A program made the position numbers and the translations under genes. From JAGPUQ01 sp947084925 (lineage in GTDB: Bacteria; Pseudomonadota; Gammaproteobacteria; Pseudomonadales; Porticoccaceae), in contig CAMTUJ010000010.1 in the NCBI GenBank assembly GCA_947084925.1, positions 62,001 to 126,000 of the forward strand: a DNA stretch of 64,000 nucleotides, given 5' to 3'. The notes beneath the pieces were generated by a model that saw only the letters and a program-made list of their open reading frames with translations, did not search any database and was not told the origin of the DNA. Numbering within the stretch: the first letter of the stretch is position 1; every line of letters begins with the position of its first letter. This document shows positions 9,356-17,491 of this stretch, piece by piece.

Positions 9356-10621
9356 ATGCCGATCCAACGTCAGTCTGTTCAAAGTCCGTCCAACCAGCGT
9401 CTGTCTGGCCCAAGCCCGGCCGTCCAGCACCCGTCCAGCCAACGCAATGTGTGGCTGTTCGTGCTCTGCCAGGCGTTGACCATGTCCATGCCCGCGTTCG
9501 TGGTCTTCGCGGGTGGCATCGTCGGTCACACGCTGGCGCCGGATCCCGCCTATGCCACGCTGCCGGTGGCACTGTTCATGCTGGGTTCGGCGGGTTCGAT
9601 CCTGCCGCTGATCCTCGCCATGCAGCGTTTCGGGCGCAAGAAGATTTTCCGCTTCGCCGGCGCCGCCGCCTGCACCGGTTGCGCCTTGGCGATGGCGGCG
9701 CTGGTGCAGCGACAGTTTGTCCTGTACTGCGCGGCGCTGGCGCTGATGGGGTTGGGACTGGCGGCGGGTCAGCAGTATCGGTTCGCCGCCATGGAAAGTG
9801 TCGCGCCGGAAGACGCCGCCAGCGCCGCCTCCCGGGTGTTGCTGGGCGGTCTGGTGGCGGCGTTTCTCGGACCGGAACTGGTGGCCTGGGGTGAAAAGCT
9901 GGTATCGGTGCCCTATCTGGGGTCGTTCGGCCTGCTGCTGCTGGTATTGATCGCGGCGCTGCTGGTGCTCGGTCGCTATCGCGAGCCGGAGCGGCAGACT
10001 GATGCGGGAGTGGCGGTGGCGCCGCGATCCATCGCGACGATTCTGCGCCAGCCCGCGGTGCCGGCGGCGATTCTGGCGGGCGCGGCCGGGTTCGCGGTGA
10101 TGAGTCTGGTGATGACGGCGACGCCGCTCCACATGCATGTGATCAACGGCCATAGCCTGGACGCGACCAAGTGGGTGTTGCAAAGCCATATCGCGGCCAT
10201 GTTCGCGCCGGGGTTTGTGATTCCCTGGCTGGTGCGGCGCGTGGGTCTCGCCGGCCTCATCGCGCTGGGCCTGGCCGCTTTTGTCGCGGTCATCGTGGTG
10301 GTGTTTGCCCGCTTCGATTTCCTCCATTACTGGGTCGCGCTGGTATTGCTGGGCGTGGGCTGGAACTTCCTGTTTGTCGGTGGCACCACCCTGCTCGCCC
10401 AGAACTATCGGCCGGCGGAAGCGTTCCGGATGCAGGCCCTGAACGATGTGACACTGTTCGGCTTGCAGGCGCTGGCGGCCCTGGGTGCCGGCTGGTTGCT
10501 GACCACGTTCGGCTGGCGCACCCTGCTGCTGAGCACGCTGCCACTGCTGGCGCTGGCCTTGCTGGCACTGCTCAACTGGCGCTTGCGAGCGACGGCACTG
10601 CGCCTGGCGGATTCCACCTGA
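9356..10621 (+). CDS. MFS transporter
   Basis: A 421-residue inner-membrane protein with about twelve hydrophobic helices in two bundles of six. The cytoplasmic loop between helices 2 and 3 carries FGRKK, the usual basic MFS loop motif. Substrate cannot be inferred. The first 30 residues are hydrophilic and rich in Q, S and P, and are not conserved in the fold, so a start around 9449 just before the first helix is possible. Its TGA overlaps the ATG of the following permease gene (TGATG-type junction shifted to CTGATGG), so it is translationally coupled to the lipid ABC transporter genes. It may therefore be part of that unit. Confidence 0.85.
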   Translation: MPIQRQSVQSPSNQRLSGPSPAVQHPSSQRNVWLFVLCQALTMSMPAFVVFAGGIVGHTLAPDPAYATLPVALFMLGSAGSILPLILAMQRFGRKKIFRFAGAAACTGCALAMAALVQRQFVLYCAALALMGLGLAAGQQYRFAAMESVAPEDAASAASRVLLGGLVAAFLGPELVAWGEKLVSVPYLGSFGLLLLVLIAALLVLGRYREPERQTDAGVAVAPRSIATILRQPAVPAAILAGAAGFAVMSLVMTATPLHMHVINGHSLDATKWVLQSHIAAMFAPGFVIPWLVRRVGLAGLIALGLAAFVAVIVVVFARFDFLHYWVALVLLGVGWNFLFVGGTTLLAQNYRPAEAFRMQALNDVTLFGLQALAALGAGWLLTTFGWRTLLLSTLPLLALALLALLNWRLRATALRLADST

Positions 10622-11790
10622 TGGCGACCAAAAATACCGCCGCGGGCGCGAGCCATGACGTTGCGGAACACGGTGCCGTGGGTCCGGAAACCGTGCCCGG
10701 CTTGATCGTCACCGGGGATCACATACGGGTGCAGGGCGCGTGGATGCTGGCGGCGCTGGGGCCGCGCATGAAATCGCTGCGGCGCGCGCTGTCCGCGGCG
10801 CCGCGCGACGGGCGCTGGGATCTGTCCGGCCTCACGGCGCTGGACAGTGCCGGCGCGCTGTTGCTGCTCGACGCCTGGGGCAACCATCTGCCCGCGCAAC
10901 TGGATGTCAGTGACGCGCATCGCCAGTTGCTCGACGAACTGCGCGCCCTGGAGCGCGCCCGACTGCCGCCGCGCCGCCGCCTGACGATGACCGGCACTCT
11001 GGTCGCCCTGGGCGCGCGGGTGCTGGCCGGACTGGTGGCGGCGCGTCAGGCGCTCACGCTGCTCGGCCAACTGTGCGGCGAACTGGCGGCGCTGATCGCC
11101 GCGCCGCGCAATATCCCGGCGCGGGAGCTGTCCGCCACCCTCTACAAGGCGGGCCTGCTGGCGCTGCCCATCACCGGCCTGGTGGGGCTGCTGATCGGCG
11201 TGGTGCTCAGCTACCTGTCGGCCCTGCAGTTGCGGACGTTCGGGGCCGAATCCCTGATCGTCGATCTGGTGGGTCTCGCCACCGTCCGCGAGCTCGGTCC
11301 GCTGCTCGCCGCCATTCTGGTGGCCGGACGCAGCGGCTCGGCGATGACGGCGGCGCTGGGCGTGATGCGCCTCACCGAAGAGCTGGATGCGCTGCGGGTG
11401 ATGGGCGTCGCGCCGGTGCGGCGACTGATCGTGCCCCGCGTGCTGGGGCTTGGCGTGCTGATGCCCCTGGTCGCGTTCTGGACCAGCGCCTGCGGTATCG
11501 TCGGCGGCATGCTGGTGGCCGATCTGGAGCTGGGACTCGGCTTCGGACAGTTTCTCGCGGCGCTGCCGGACGCCATTCCGGTGGGTACCTACTGGCTGGC
11601 GGCTGGAAAGTCGGTGGTCTTCGGTCTGGTGGTGGGGGTGATCGCCTGTCATTACGGCTTGCGCATCGAGCCCAATACCACGAGCCTGGGCGCCGAGACC
11701 ACGCGCTCGGTGGTGACCGCCATCACCCTGGTGATCCTGGTGAACGCGCTGTTCGCCATCGCCTTTCGCGATGTGGGCTGGCATGACTGA
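10621..11790 (+). CDS. MlaE-family ABC permease with N-terminal STAS domain
   Basis: A 389-residue protein. Residues 1-110 form a STAS-like domain (LSGLTALDSAGALLLLDAWG), and the rest is the MlaE permease with about five membrane helices. The conserved EL-GPLL-A-LVAGR-GS-M-A-LG block is visible at about residues 225-247. MlaE permeases form the membrane core of MCE phospholipid transporters that move lipids between inner and outer membranes. The STAS fusion is the common form outside the E. coli mla operon, where the STAS protein (MlaB) is separate. Start codon and frame are fixed by the overlap with the MFS gene. ATPase, MCE protein and lipoprotein genes follow without gaps. Confidence 0.93.
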   Translation: MATKNTAAGASHDVAEHGAVGPETVPGLIVTGDHIRVQGAWMLAALGPRMKSLRRALSAAPRDGRWDLSGLTALDSAGALLLLDAWGNHLPAQLDVSDAHRQLLDELRALERARLPPRRRLTMTGTLVALGARVLAGLVAARQALTLLGQLCGELAALIAAPRNIPARELSATLYKAGLLALPITGLVGLLIGVVLSYLSALQLRTFGAESLIVDLVGLATVRELGPLLAAILVAGRSGSAMTAALGVMRLTEELDALRVMGVAPVRRLIVPRVLGLGVLMPLVAFWTSACGIVGGMLVADLELGLGFGQFLAALPDAIPVGTYWLAAGKSVVFGLVVGVIACHYGLRIEPNTTSLGAETTRSVVTAITLVILVNALFAIAFRDVGWHD

Positions 11791-12544
11791 GGCCGTCATC
11801 AACATGCGGGCCATCGTCACCCGCTTCGACGACCGGCTGATCCATGACGGGATCGACCTCGACGTCCGGCGCGGCGAGGTGCTGGCGCTGGTCGGTGGCT
11901 CCGGCAGCGGCAAGACCACCTTGCTGCGGGAGATGATCGGACTCCAGCGTCCGGCGGCGGGCGAGGTGGAAGTATTCGGTCGCGATATCCTGCGCATCCG
12001 GGGCGCCGAGCTGGCGGCGCTGCGCCGCCGCTGGGGCGTGCTGTTTCAGCACGGCGCGCTGTTTTCGGCGTTGCCGGTGGCGGACAACATCGCCTTTCCC
12101 CTGCGCGAACTGAAGCGCCTGCGCGGCGCCGAGATCGACCGGCTGGTGCTGCGCAAGCTGATGCAGGTGGGCCTGCAGGCGGAGGACGGCGCGCGCCTGC
12201 CGGCGGAGTTGTCCGGCGGCATGATCAAGCGCGCGGCGCTGGCCCGGGCACTCGCCCTGGAGCCGGAGCTGCTGCTGCTCGACGAGCCCACCGCCGGCCT
12301 CGATCCGATGGCGAGCGAGCAGTTCGTCGCGCTGATCCGCCGCCTGCGGGCCGAGCTCGGGCTGACCGTGGTGATGGTGACCCACGACCTGGACACCATC
12401 CGCGATCTCTGCGATCGCATCGCCGTGCTCGCCGACCAGCGGATCGTGGCGCTCGGCAGTCTGGCCGAAGTGACCGCGATCGGGCATCCTTTCGTGCGCG
12501 ATTATTTTCTCGGCACCCGCGGCGCGCGCCGCGTGGTCGATTGA
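11783..12544 (+). CDS. MlaF-like ABC transporter ATP-binding protein
   Basis: A 253-residue ATPase with all ABC motifs: Walker A GGSGSGKTT near residue 39, the Q-loop LFQHGALFS, the signature LSGGM, Walker B LLLLDEPTAGLDP, and the switch histidine in MVTHDLD. LFQ-GALFS is characteristic of the Mla/Ttg2A lipid-transport subfamily. It powers the STAS-permease encoded just upstream. The ATG at 11783 overlaps the permease stop; an ATG 12 bases earlier is also in frame. Confidence 0.93.
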   Translation: MTEAVINMRAIVTRFDDRLIHDGIDLDVRRGEVLALVGGSGSGKTTLLREMIGLQRPAAGEVEVFGRDILRIRGAELAALRRRWGVLFQHGALFSALPVADNIAFPLRELKRLRGAEIDRLVLRKLMQVGLQAEDGARLPAELSGGMIKRAALARALALEPELLLLDEPTAGLDPMASEQFVALIRRLRAELGLTVVMVTHDLDTIRDLCDRIAVLADQRIVALGSLAEVTAIGHPFVRDYFLGTRGARRVVD

Positions 12545-12555
12545 CGGGGGAAGCC

Positions 12556-13482
12556 GTGGAACGCAACGCCTACGCCTTGGCGACCGGAATATTTGTGGTG
12601 GTGCTGGGCATCGGCCTGCTGCTGGCGGCGCGCTGGCTGCAGGGCCCGGCCATCGATCATCAGCCCTACCAGCTCATCTCCAAGGCGTCGGTGGCGGGGC
12701 TGGCGCCCTATTCCAAGGTCTATTATCGCGGCGTGGACGTGGGGCAGGTGACCGCGATCCGGTTCGCGCCGGACGGCTCGCGCGACATCCTGATCGACAT
12801 CGTTCTGGAACCCCGGGTGCCGGTCACCGGCAACACCTATGGCGTGCTCAAGTCCCAGGGCCTCACCGGCCTGTCGCTGGTCGAGCTGCTCGACGACGGG
12901 CCGCTCGATGCGCCGCGTCTGGCCACCAGCCTGGCCGCGCCCGCGCGGATCCCCATGCGGCCCTCGCTGCTCGAATCCTTTCAGGCGGTGGGGCAGGGCA
13001 TCGCCGAGCAGATCCAGCAGCTGAGCAGCAATGCCAACCGCCTGTTCACGCCGGACAACATCGACCGCATCAGCCGCATCATGGCCAATCTGGAACACAT
13101 CAGCGTCCGTGTCGATGAGCTGCTGATCGCCACGCGCCCGGCGCTCGACCGCCTGCCGCCGATGCTCGCCCAGGGTGATGCCGCGCTGGCGGAGGCGGGC
13201 ACCACGCTGCGCACCCTGCGGAGCACGCTGGACCTGCTCCAGCAGCGGCTGGGCGAGGCGGGCGCCATCGCCGCGCGCACCGAGGCGATGGTGCAGGGTA
13301 TCGGCGACAAGGTCGCGACTTCCACGCTGCCCGAGCTGGATGCGTCCGTGGCCGCGGTCGCCGCCGCCGCGAAACGCTTCGAGCAGCTCGCCGCGACCCT
13401 GGAGCGCGATCCGCCGGCGCTGTTGCTCGGCACGGTTCCGGCGCCGCCGGGGCCGGGCGAACCCGGCTATCACCGAGACTGA
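12556..13482 (+). CDS. MCE-domain (MlaD-like) lipid-binding protein
   Basis: A 308-residue protein anchored by one N-terminal helix (about residues 6-28). The MCE domain follows at about residues 38-115 (GLAPYSKVYYRGVDVGQV, then LTGLSLVELLDDG). A long helical C-terminal region is rich in alanine and leucine. MCE proteins bind phospholipids in the periplasm and pair with MlaE/MlaF permease-ATPase units. I chose GTG 12556, which is preceded by GGGGGAAG; a TTG at 12541 overlapping the ATPase stop is the alternative and would add five residues. Confidence 0.9.
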   Translation: MERNAYALATGIFVVVLGIGLLLAARWLQGPAIDHQPYQLISKASVAGLAPYSKVYYRGVDVGQVTAIRFAPDGSRDILIDIVLEPRVPVTGNTYGVLKSQGLTGLSLVELLDDGPLDAPRLATSLAAPARIPMRPSLLESFQAVGQGIAEQIQQLSSNANRLFTPDNIDRISRIMANLEHISVRVDELLIATRPALDRLPPMLAQGDAALAEAGTTLRTLRSTLDLLQQRLGEAGAIAARTEAMVQGIGDKVATSTLPELDASVAAVAAAAKRFEQLAATLERDPPALLLGTVPAPPGPGEPGYHRD

Positions 13483-13497
13483 TTCGTGGTTATTCCC

Positions 13498-14088
13498 ATG
13501 CGCAAACCGGTTGTTTTTCCGAGAACACTCACGCTCGCCCTGCTGGCGTTCACGCTCGCCGCCTGTCAGCTCGTACCCGAACGGCCGCCGGCACCCGTGC
13601 TGCACGACCTGGGCACCGCGCCGGCCGCGAGCCTCGCCGTGTCCTGGCGGCCCCAGTTGCAGGTGACCGCGCCGCCCTGGCTCGATGGCGGCGCGGTGCA
13701 TTACCGGCTGCCGGGCAGCGCTACGCAACTCGCCGCCTATCGCGGCCATCGCTGGGCGGCGCCGCCGTCGCAATTGCTTGCCCAGCGCCTGCAACTGCTG
13801 CTGGCACCGCCCGCGCCGGCGGCGCCCGTGCGGGTGCTGGAAATCGATCTGCAAGGTTTCGAGCAGCGGTTTCAGGCCGCCGGAGGCGCCGAGGCGGTGC
13901 TGGCCGCGCGCGTCACCCTGTTCGAACGGCGCGGCGGGCCGCTGCTGGCCAGTCGCGATTTCACCCTCGCGGTGCCGTGCGTGAGCGCCGACGTGGACGG
14001 CGGCGTCGCGGCCATGGCGGCGGGCATGGCGACCCTGGCGCTGGACATCGGACAGTGGCTGACTGCCGCCGGCGCCGTGTCGCCATGA
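13498..14088 (+). CDS. ABC-type transport auxiliary lipoprotein (PqiC-like)
   Basis: A 196-residue lipoprotein: the signal peptide ends in a LAAC lipobox, with the lipidated cysteine near residue 23. The mature part shows the PqiC/auxiliary-lipoprotein pattern: LHDLGTAP start, then LQVTAPPWLDGGAVHYRL, then RLQLLLA. In PqiABC and related MCE systems this outer-membrane lipoprotein is the partner at the far end of the lipid path. Its place directly after the MCE gene supports the same role. A GTG 12 bases upstream is an alternative start, but the ATG gives the more normal signal peptide. Confidence 0.88.
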   Translation: MRKPVVFPRTLTLALLAFTLAACQLVPERPPAPVLHDLGTAPAASLAVSWRPQLQVTAPPWLDGGAVHYRLPGSATQLAAYRGHRWAAPPSQLLAQRLQLLLAPPAPAAPVRVLEIDLQGFEQRFQAAGGAEAVLAARVTLFERRGGPLLASRDFTLAVPCVSADVDGGVAAMAAGMATLALDIGQWLTAAGAVSP

Positions 14089-14615
14089 CCCGGGCCCGGA
14101 TCGAATGCGCGCTGGGCGCCGAACGCCGCGCCGAAGTCATCGCCGCCACCGGCACCTGGTTGCACCGCGCGCGTGAACTCCACGGCCACCCGCTGCCGGA
14201 TATTCCGGTCCGCTTTGATCTGTTCGGGCGTTCGGCGGGCATGTACCGGGTGCGCGGCAAGCAGCGGGAGATTCGCTACAACCCGGTGATCTTCGCGGGC
14301 TGGTACGCGGAAAACATCGCCGACACCGTGCCCCACGAAGTTGCCCACTACGTCGTCGACGTGCTGCACGGGCGCCGCGCGCGCGCCCACGGCGCCGAGT
14401 GGCGCGGGGTCATGGCAAGTTTTGGCCTGGTCGCCAGACGCACCGGCGATTTCGATCTGAGCGGTCTGTCGCTGCGCAGCGAGCGCCGCTTCGCCTATGC
14501 CTGTCCCTGCATGCGCCACGAACTGAGCGCAACCCGCCACAATCGTGTGTCCCGGGGCGAGCGGCGCTATCGCTGTCTCGCCTGTGGTGGCGAGCTGGTG
14601 CCAGCTGATTGCTGA
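14085..14615 (+). CDS. SprT-like zinc metalloprotease-fold protein
   Basis: A 176-residue cytoplasmic protein with the SprT domain. The zinc-binding HEVAH motif lies at about residue 85 in a PHEVAHYVVD helix. The C-terminal zinc ribbon has CPC about residue 142 and CLACGG about residue 167. SprT/Spartan proteins in eukaryotes cut DNA-protein crosslinks; bacterial SprT has no firmly assigned substrate. Its ATG overlaps the stop of the auxiliary lipoprotein gene, so it rides on the lipid-transport transcript although its role is probably unrelated. Confidence 0.88.
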   Translation: MTRARIECALGAERRAEVIAATGTWLHRARELHGHPLPDIPVRFDLFGRSAGMYRVRGKQREIRYNPVIFAGWYAENIADTVPHEVAHYVVDVLHGRRARAHGAEWRGVMASFGLVARRTGDFDLSGLSLRSERRFAYACPCMRHELSATRHNRVSRGERRYRCLACGGELVPADC

Positions 14616-14680
14616 TTAATAGTGCGACGCTTGAATAGGGCAATGTCATGCCCGCGCATGAAGCTGTGTGAAAAGGCATC

Positions 14681-14781
14681 GCAGGGTGGGTAAGCGCAGC
14701 GCACTCACCGAAAAACCATGTGTCAGCCGGTAGGATCGGAGCCGCGACCACGGCGGATGCGCTGGCGCTTATCCGCCCTAC
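14681..14781. repeat. Inverted REP pair (BIME-like)
   Basis: Two copies of the 29-bp REP family face each other in the 322-bp gap 14616-14937. The plus copy is at 14681-14709 (degenerate: GGGTGGGTAAGCG, CAGCGCACTCACC) and the minus copy at 14752-14781. The family core is GTAGGGYGGATAAGCG followed by CAGCGCATCCRCC, an imperfect hairpin. The rest of the gap shows no gene; a ribosome binding site (AAAGGGGAAG) for the thioesterase gene ends it. Confidence 0.8.
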
Positions 14782-14937
14782 GCAAGGAGATGTCCCGCGC
14801 GGGCACGGCCTGTCGGCCTTTGTCCACCCTGCGACGGTTGGCAAATAGATCGAAACTAGACTGCCGTGGCCCTGGCCTCAGACGCCCGCAAAAAATCCAT
14901 GTGCCGTTCCATCTTCTGTTAAAGGGGAAGCCCGTTC

Positions 14938-15756
14938 ATGAAGCAGCTGTTTGAACGTCGAGGCGAATTGTTTTCGCCCACCGAACACTGCGCCAGCCCT
15001 TGGGGGCCGGCGACCATTCACGGCGGGGCGTCGAGCGGCCTGCTGGCCTGGGCGCTGGAAGCGCAAATTCCGCCGGGCATGCAGCTCGCGCGTCTGACCG
15101 TCGATCTGTACCGTCCCGTGCCCCGGGACCCGCTCGGCGTCGCCGCGCGCGTGGTGCGCGAGGGTCGCCGTCTGCGCCTGCTGGAGGCCATGCTGTATCA
15201 CGACGGGCGCGAGATCGGCCGCGCCAGCGCGCTGGCGCTGGCCACCGCCGCGGTGGCAATTCCGGAGCACGCGCGGCTCGACACGCAGCCGCCGGCGCCC
15301 ATGCGGGAAGCGCTGGAACGGCCGCCGGTGATCGGCATCAACGCCATCGGCAACCCGGTCGGGCGCGAATTTTCCGCCGGACTGCACACGCTGGTCCCGC
15401 TCAAGCCCGTGTCACTGGAGCTGGGCGGCGGGCGCGGCAGTACCTGGGTGCGGTTGCCGGTGGAACTGATCGGCGGGATTCCCAACTCGCCGCTGGTGCG
15501 GGTCGCCACCCTCGCCGATTTCAGCAATGGCTTCGCGCAGCTCTATCTGGATGCGGGCACCGGCTTCATCAATGCCGATATCACCCTCAATCTGCACCGC
15601 ATGCCGGAAGGCGAGTGGATCGGCATCGACGCCCGCACCCGCGCCCAGCCTCACGGCGTGGCGATGGCGGAATCCGAACTCTACGACGTGCGCGGGCTGA
15701 TCGGGCGGGTGAGTCAGTCGAACCTGACCATGGCGACGTTCAGCGGCAAGGACTGA
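14938..15756 (+). CDS. Acyl-CoA thioesterase family protein (double hotdog)
   Basis: A 272-residue protein built of two hotdog halves. The first carries WGPATIHGGASSGLLAWALE, matching the helix that holds the catalytic region in TesB-type thioesterases. The second half ends with INADITLNLHRMPEGEWIGIDARTR, the typical hotdog strand with conserved Asp/Thr/Gln-type active-site surroundings. Such enzymes hydrolyse acyl-CoA to free acid and CoA in the cytoplasm. A good ribosome binding site (AAGGGGAAG) precedes the ATG. The enoyl-CoA hydratase family gene converges on it across a REP pair, so CoA chemistry may link the two, but they are not co-transcribed. Confidence 0.85.
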   Translation: MKQLFERRGELFSPTEHCASPWGPATIHGGASSGLLAWALEAQIPPGMQLARLTVDLYRPVPRDPLGVAARVVREGRRLRLLEAMLYHDGREIGRASALALATAAVAIPEHARLDTQPPAPMREALERPPVIGINAIGNPVGREFSAGLHTLVPLKPVSLELGGGRGSTWVRLPVELIGGIPNSPLVRVATLADFSNGFAQLYLDAGTGFINADITLNLHRMPEGEWIGIDARTRAQPHGVAMAESELYDVRGLIGRVSQSNLTMATFSGKD

Positions 15757-15791
15757 AACCGTCGGGCGCGGTCAATGTCGGGTCAACGAAC

Positions 15792-15867
15792 GTAGGGCGG
15801 ATAAGCGTCAGCGCATCCGCCATTCGATGGTGGGATTTGGTGGGAGCGCTACGCTTGCCCACCCTGC
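15792..15867. repeat. Inverted REP pair between convergent genes
   Basis: The plus-oriented copy at 15792-15821 (GTAGGGCGGATAAGCG then TCAGCGCATCCGCC) is close to consensus. The minus-oriented copy at 15839-15867 is degenerate and matches the divergent copy at 14681 better. The pair sits between two convergent stop codons, a classic REP position where the hairpins could stabilise both mRNA ends. Confidence 0.8.
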
Positions 15868-15892
15868 GCGGGGTTGACCTCAGTGCCAATTC

Positions 15893-16681
15893 CTATTCCC
15901 CCCGAAACTCCGGTCTGGTCTTCGCCTTGAAAGCCGCCACCCCGGCCAGGCCATCGCGGCTGCCACCGGCGGCGACGATGGTTTCCTGTTCGAGCGCCAG
16001 TTGCGTGGTCATGGCGTTGCTGAAACTTGCCAGCAGCATGCGCCGGGCGGCGCCATAAGCCGCGGTGGCGCCGGTGGCGAGCTGATTCGCCAGGGCGTCG
16101 ACGCGGCCGGCGAGTGCCTCGGGCGTCACCACTTCATTCACGAGCCCCCAGTCCAGGGCTTCCGCCGCGCTCAGGCGGCGGTTGGTGATCATCAGTTCCT
16201 CGGTCTTGCGCAGACCGATCTGGCGCGGCAGAAAGTAGGTGGCGCCACCGTCCGGGGTCAGGCCGATGCCGGTGTAGGCCATGGTGAAACTCGCCGCGTC
16301 GCTCGCGACCACCAGGCTGCACGAACTCAGCAGCGACAGTCCGGCGCCGGCGGCGACGCCCTGCACGGCGGCGATCACCGGCGCGTTCATGGTGGAGAGC
16401 ATTTCCACCGCCGGATGGAAAATTTCGATGAGTTCGTTGAGCGCGGTCGGCAACCGGTCGCCGGCGCCCGCGAAGGTGACGATGTCGCCGCCGGCGCAGA
16501 ACACCTTGCCGTCCGCATCCAGGATGACCGCGCGCACGCCCTTGTCGTCGCGACAGCGCCGCGCGGCGTCCAGCAACTCGGTGCCCATGGCGAAGTTGAG
16601 CGCATTGGCGGCGTCCGGGCGCGCCAGCGTGATGCGGGCGACGGCACCCGCGCGGGTGAAGCGGATGGTGGTGTAGGACAT
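15893..16681 (-). CDS. Enoyl-CoA hydratase/isomerase family protein
   Basis: A 262-residue crotonase-fold protein. The oxyanion-hole strands are clear (ADGKVFCAGGDI and AAVQGVAAGAGLSLL). At the two places where hydratases have catalytic glutamates, this protein appears to have serine (GAGLSLLSSC) and tyrosine (FTMAYTGIGLTPDGGAT). The PDGG motif occurs in PaaG/isomerase-like members. A hydratase activity is therefore doubtful, and isomerase or another crotonase reaction is more likely. Start ATG 16681 begins the conserved strand; an in-frame ATG eleven codons upstream is less likely. The HAD gene lies upstream on the same strand with a 99-bp gap. Confidence 0.88.
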   Translation of the reverse strand: MSYTTIRFTRAGAVARITLARPDAANALNFAMGTELLDAARRCRDDKGVRAVILDADGKVFCAGGDIVTFAGAGDRLPTALNELIEIFHPAVEMLSTMNAPVIAAVQGVAAGAGLSLLSSCSLVVASDAASFTMAYTGIGLTPDGGATYFLPRQIGLRKTEELMITNRRLSAAEALDWGLVNEVVTPEALAGRVDALANQLATGATAAYGAARRMLLASFSNAMTTQLALEQETIVAAGGSRDGLAGVAAFKAKTRPEFRGE

Positions 16682-16780
16682 GGTGGCGCCTGCTGGCTTA
16701 TGGTTTTGGGCCATGGTACGCGCGGGTCCATCCCGGGTCCAAGCGGCGCACCTGAAGTCGGCAGCCGCTTCTTCGTCGCC

Positions 16781-17422
16781 TCAGAAGGCGATCTTCAGCG
16801 CCGTGCCCAGATCGCGGATCGCCTGTGCTTCCGATACCACCTTGATGGTGGTCATGCCGAGCAGGCGCGCGGGTTTGAGGTTGATGCCGAGATCGTCCAG
16901 ATAGAGTACCCGCGCCGGCTCGACGCCCAGCCGCTCGCAGGCCAGCAGATAGAACTCCGGCTGCGGTTTGCGCATGCCTTCGCGGCTCGATTCCAGTACA
17001 TGCTCGAAGAGCGACATGGCCGCCTTCACCTGGGCCGCGTTCTCCGGCGAGCGCGACATGCCCGGACCCTGCCCGGCGCGCACATTGTTGGTGAGGCAGG
17101 CGATCTTGAAATCCTGCTTGCAGCGACGCAGCACCTCGACCATGCGCGGGCGCACGTCGCCGCTCAACAGCGCGATGACATCGCGACCGGGGATGGGATG
17201 ACCGGCGGCGCGGGATTCTTCCAGAAACAGCGGATCGAATTCCTCGATGCCGATGCGGCTCGCTTCGAATTGCGCCCAGGCGTTGGTGTCGGGATGGGTG
17301 GCGTTGATGCGGCGGATGAAATCCAGCGGCAGACCGTGTTCCGCCTCATAGCGGTTGAAGGCTTCGAACGGCGAGGTGGTGATGACCCCGCCGAAATCCC
17401 AGAGCACGGCCTGATACGACAT
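16781..17422 (-). CDS. HAD-IA family hydrolase
   Basis: A 213-residue haloacid-dehalogenase-fold protein. Motif I is LWDFGGVI (the nucleophile aspartate is present, but the second acid position is glycine), motif II is LTNN, motif III KPQPEFY, and motif IV LDDLGINL. The DFGGV form is typical of a HAD subgroup related to the N-terminal domain of soluble epoxide hydrolase and of ACAD10/11. As the usual general acid D of DxD is missing, phosphatase activity is uncertain. The ATG chosen is preceded by GGGAAG and starts right at motif I. The neighbour downstream is the crotonase-family gene, a frequent association in acyl-CoA metabolism. Confidence 0.87.
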   Translation of the reverse strand: MSYQAVLWDFGGVITTSPFEAFNRYEAEHGLPLDFIRRINATHPDTNAWAQFEASRIGIEEFDPLFLEESRAAGHPIPGRDVIALLSGDVRPRMVEVLRRCKQDFKIACLTNNVRAGQGPGMSRSPENAAQVKAAMSLFEHVLESSREGMRKPQPEFYLLACERLGVEPARVLYLDDLGINLKPARLLGMTTIKVVSEAQAIRDLGTALKIAF

Positions 17423-17491
17423 GGAACTGCTTCCCGCTGTGACGACAGCGCGCCATGGTAGGCGGGGCATCCGGCGCGCGCAAATGCGGGA

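Noticed and set aside
9330..9450. Degenerate direct repeats (GTCCGTCCA, GTCTGTCTGG types) at the start of the MFS gene
   Set aside because: Too irregular to call a repeat; they may just be low-complexity coding or untranslated sequence.
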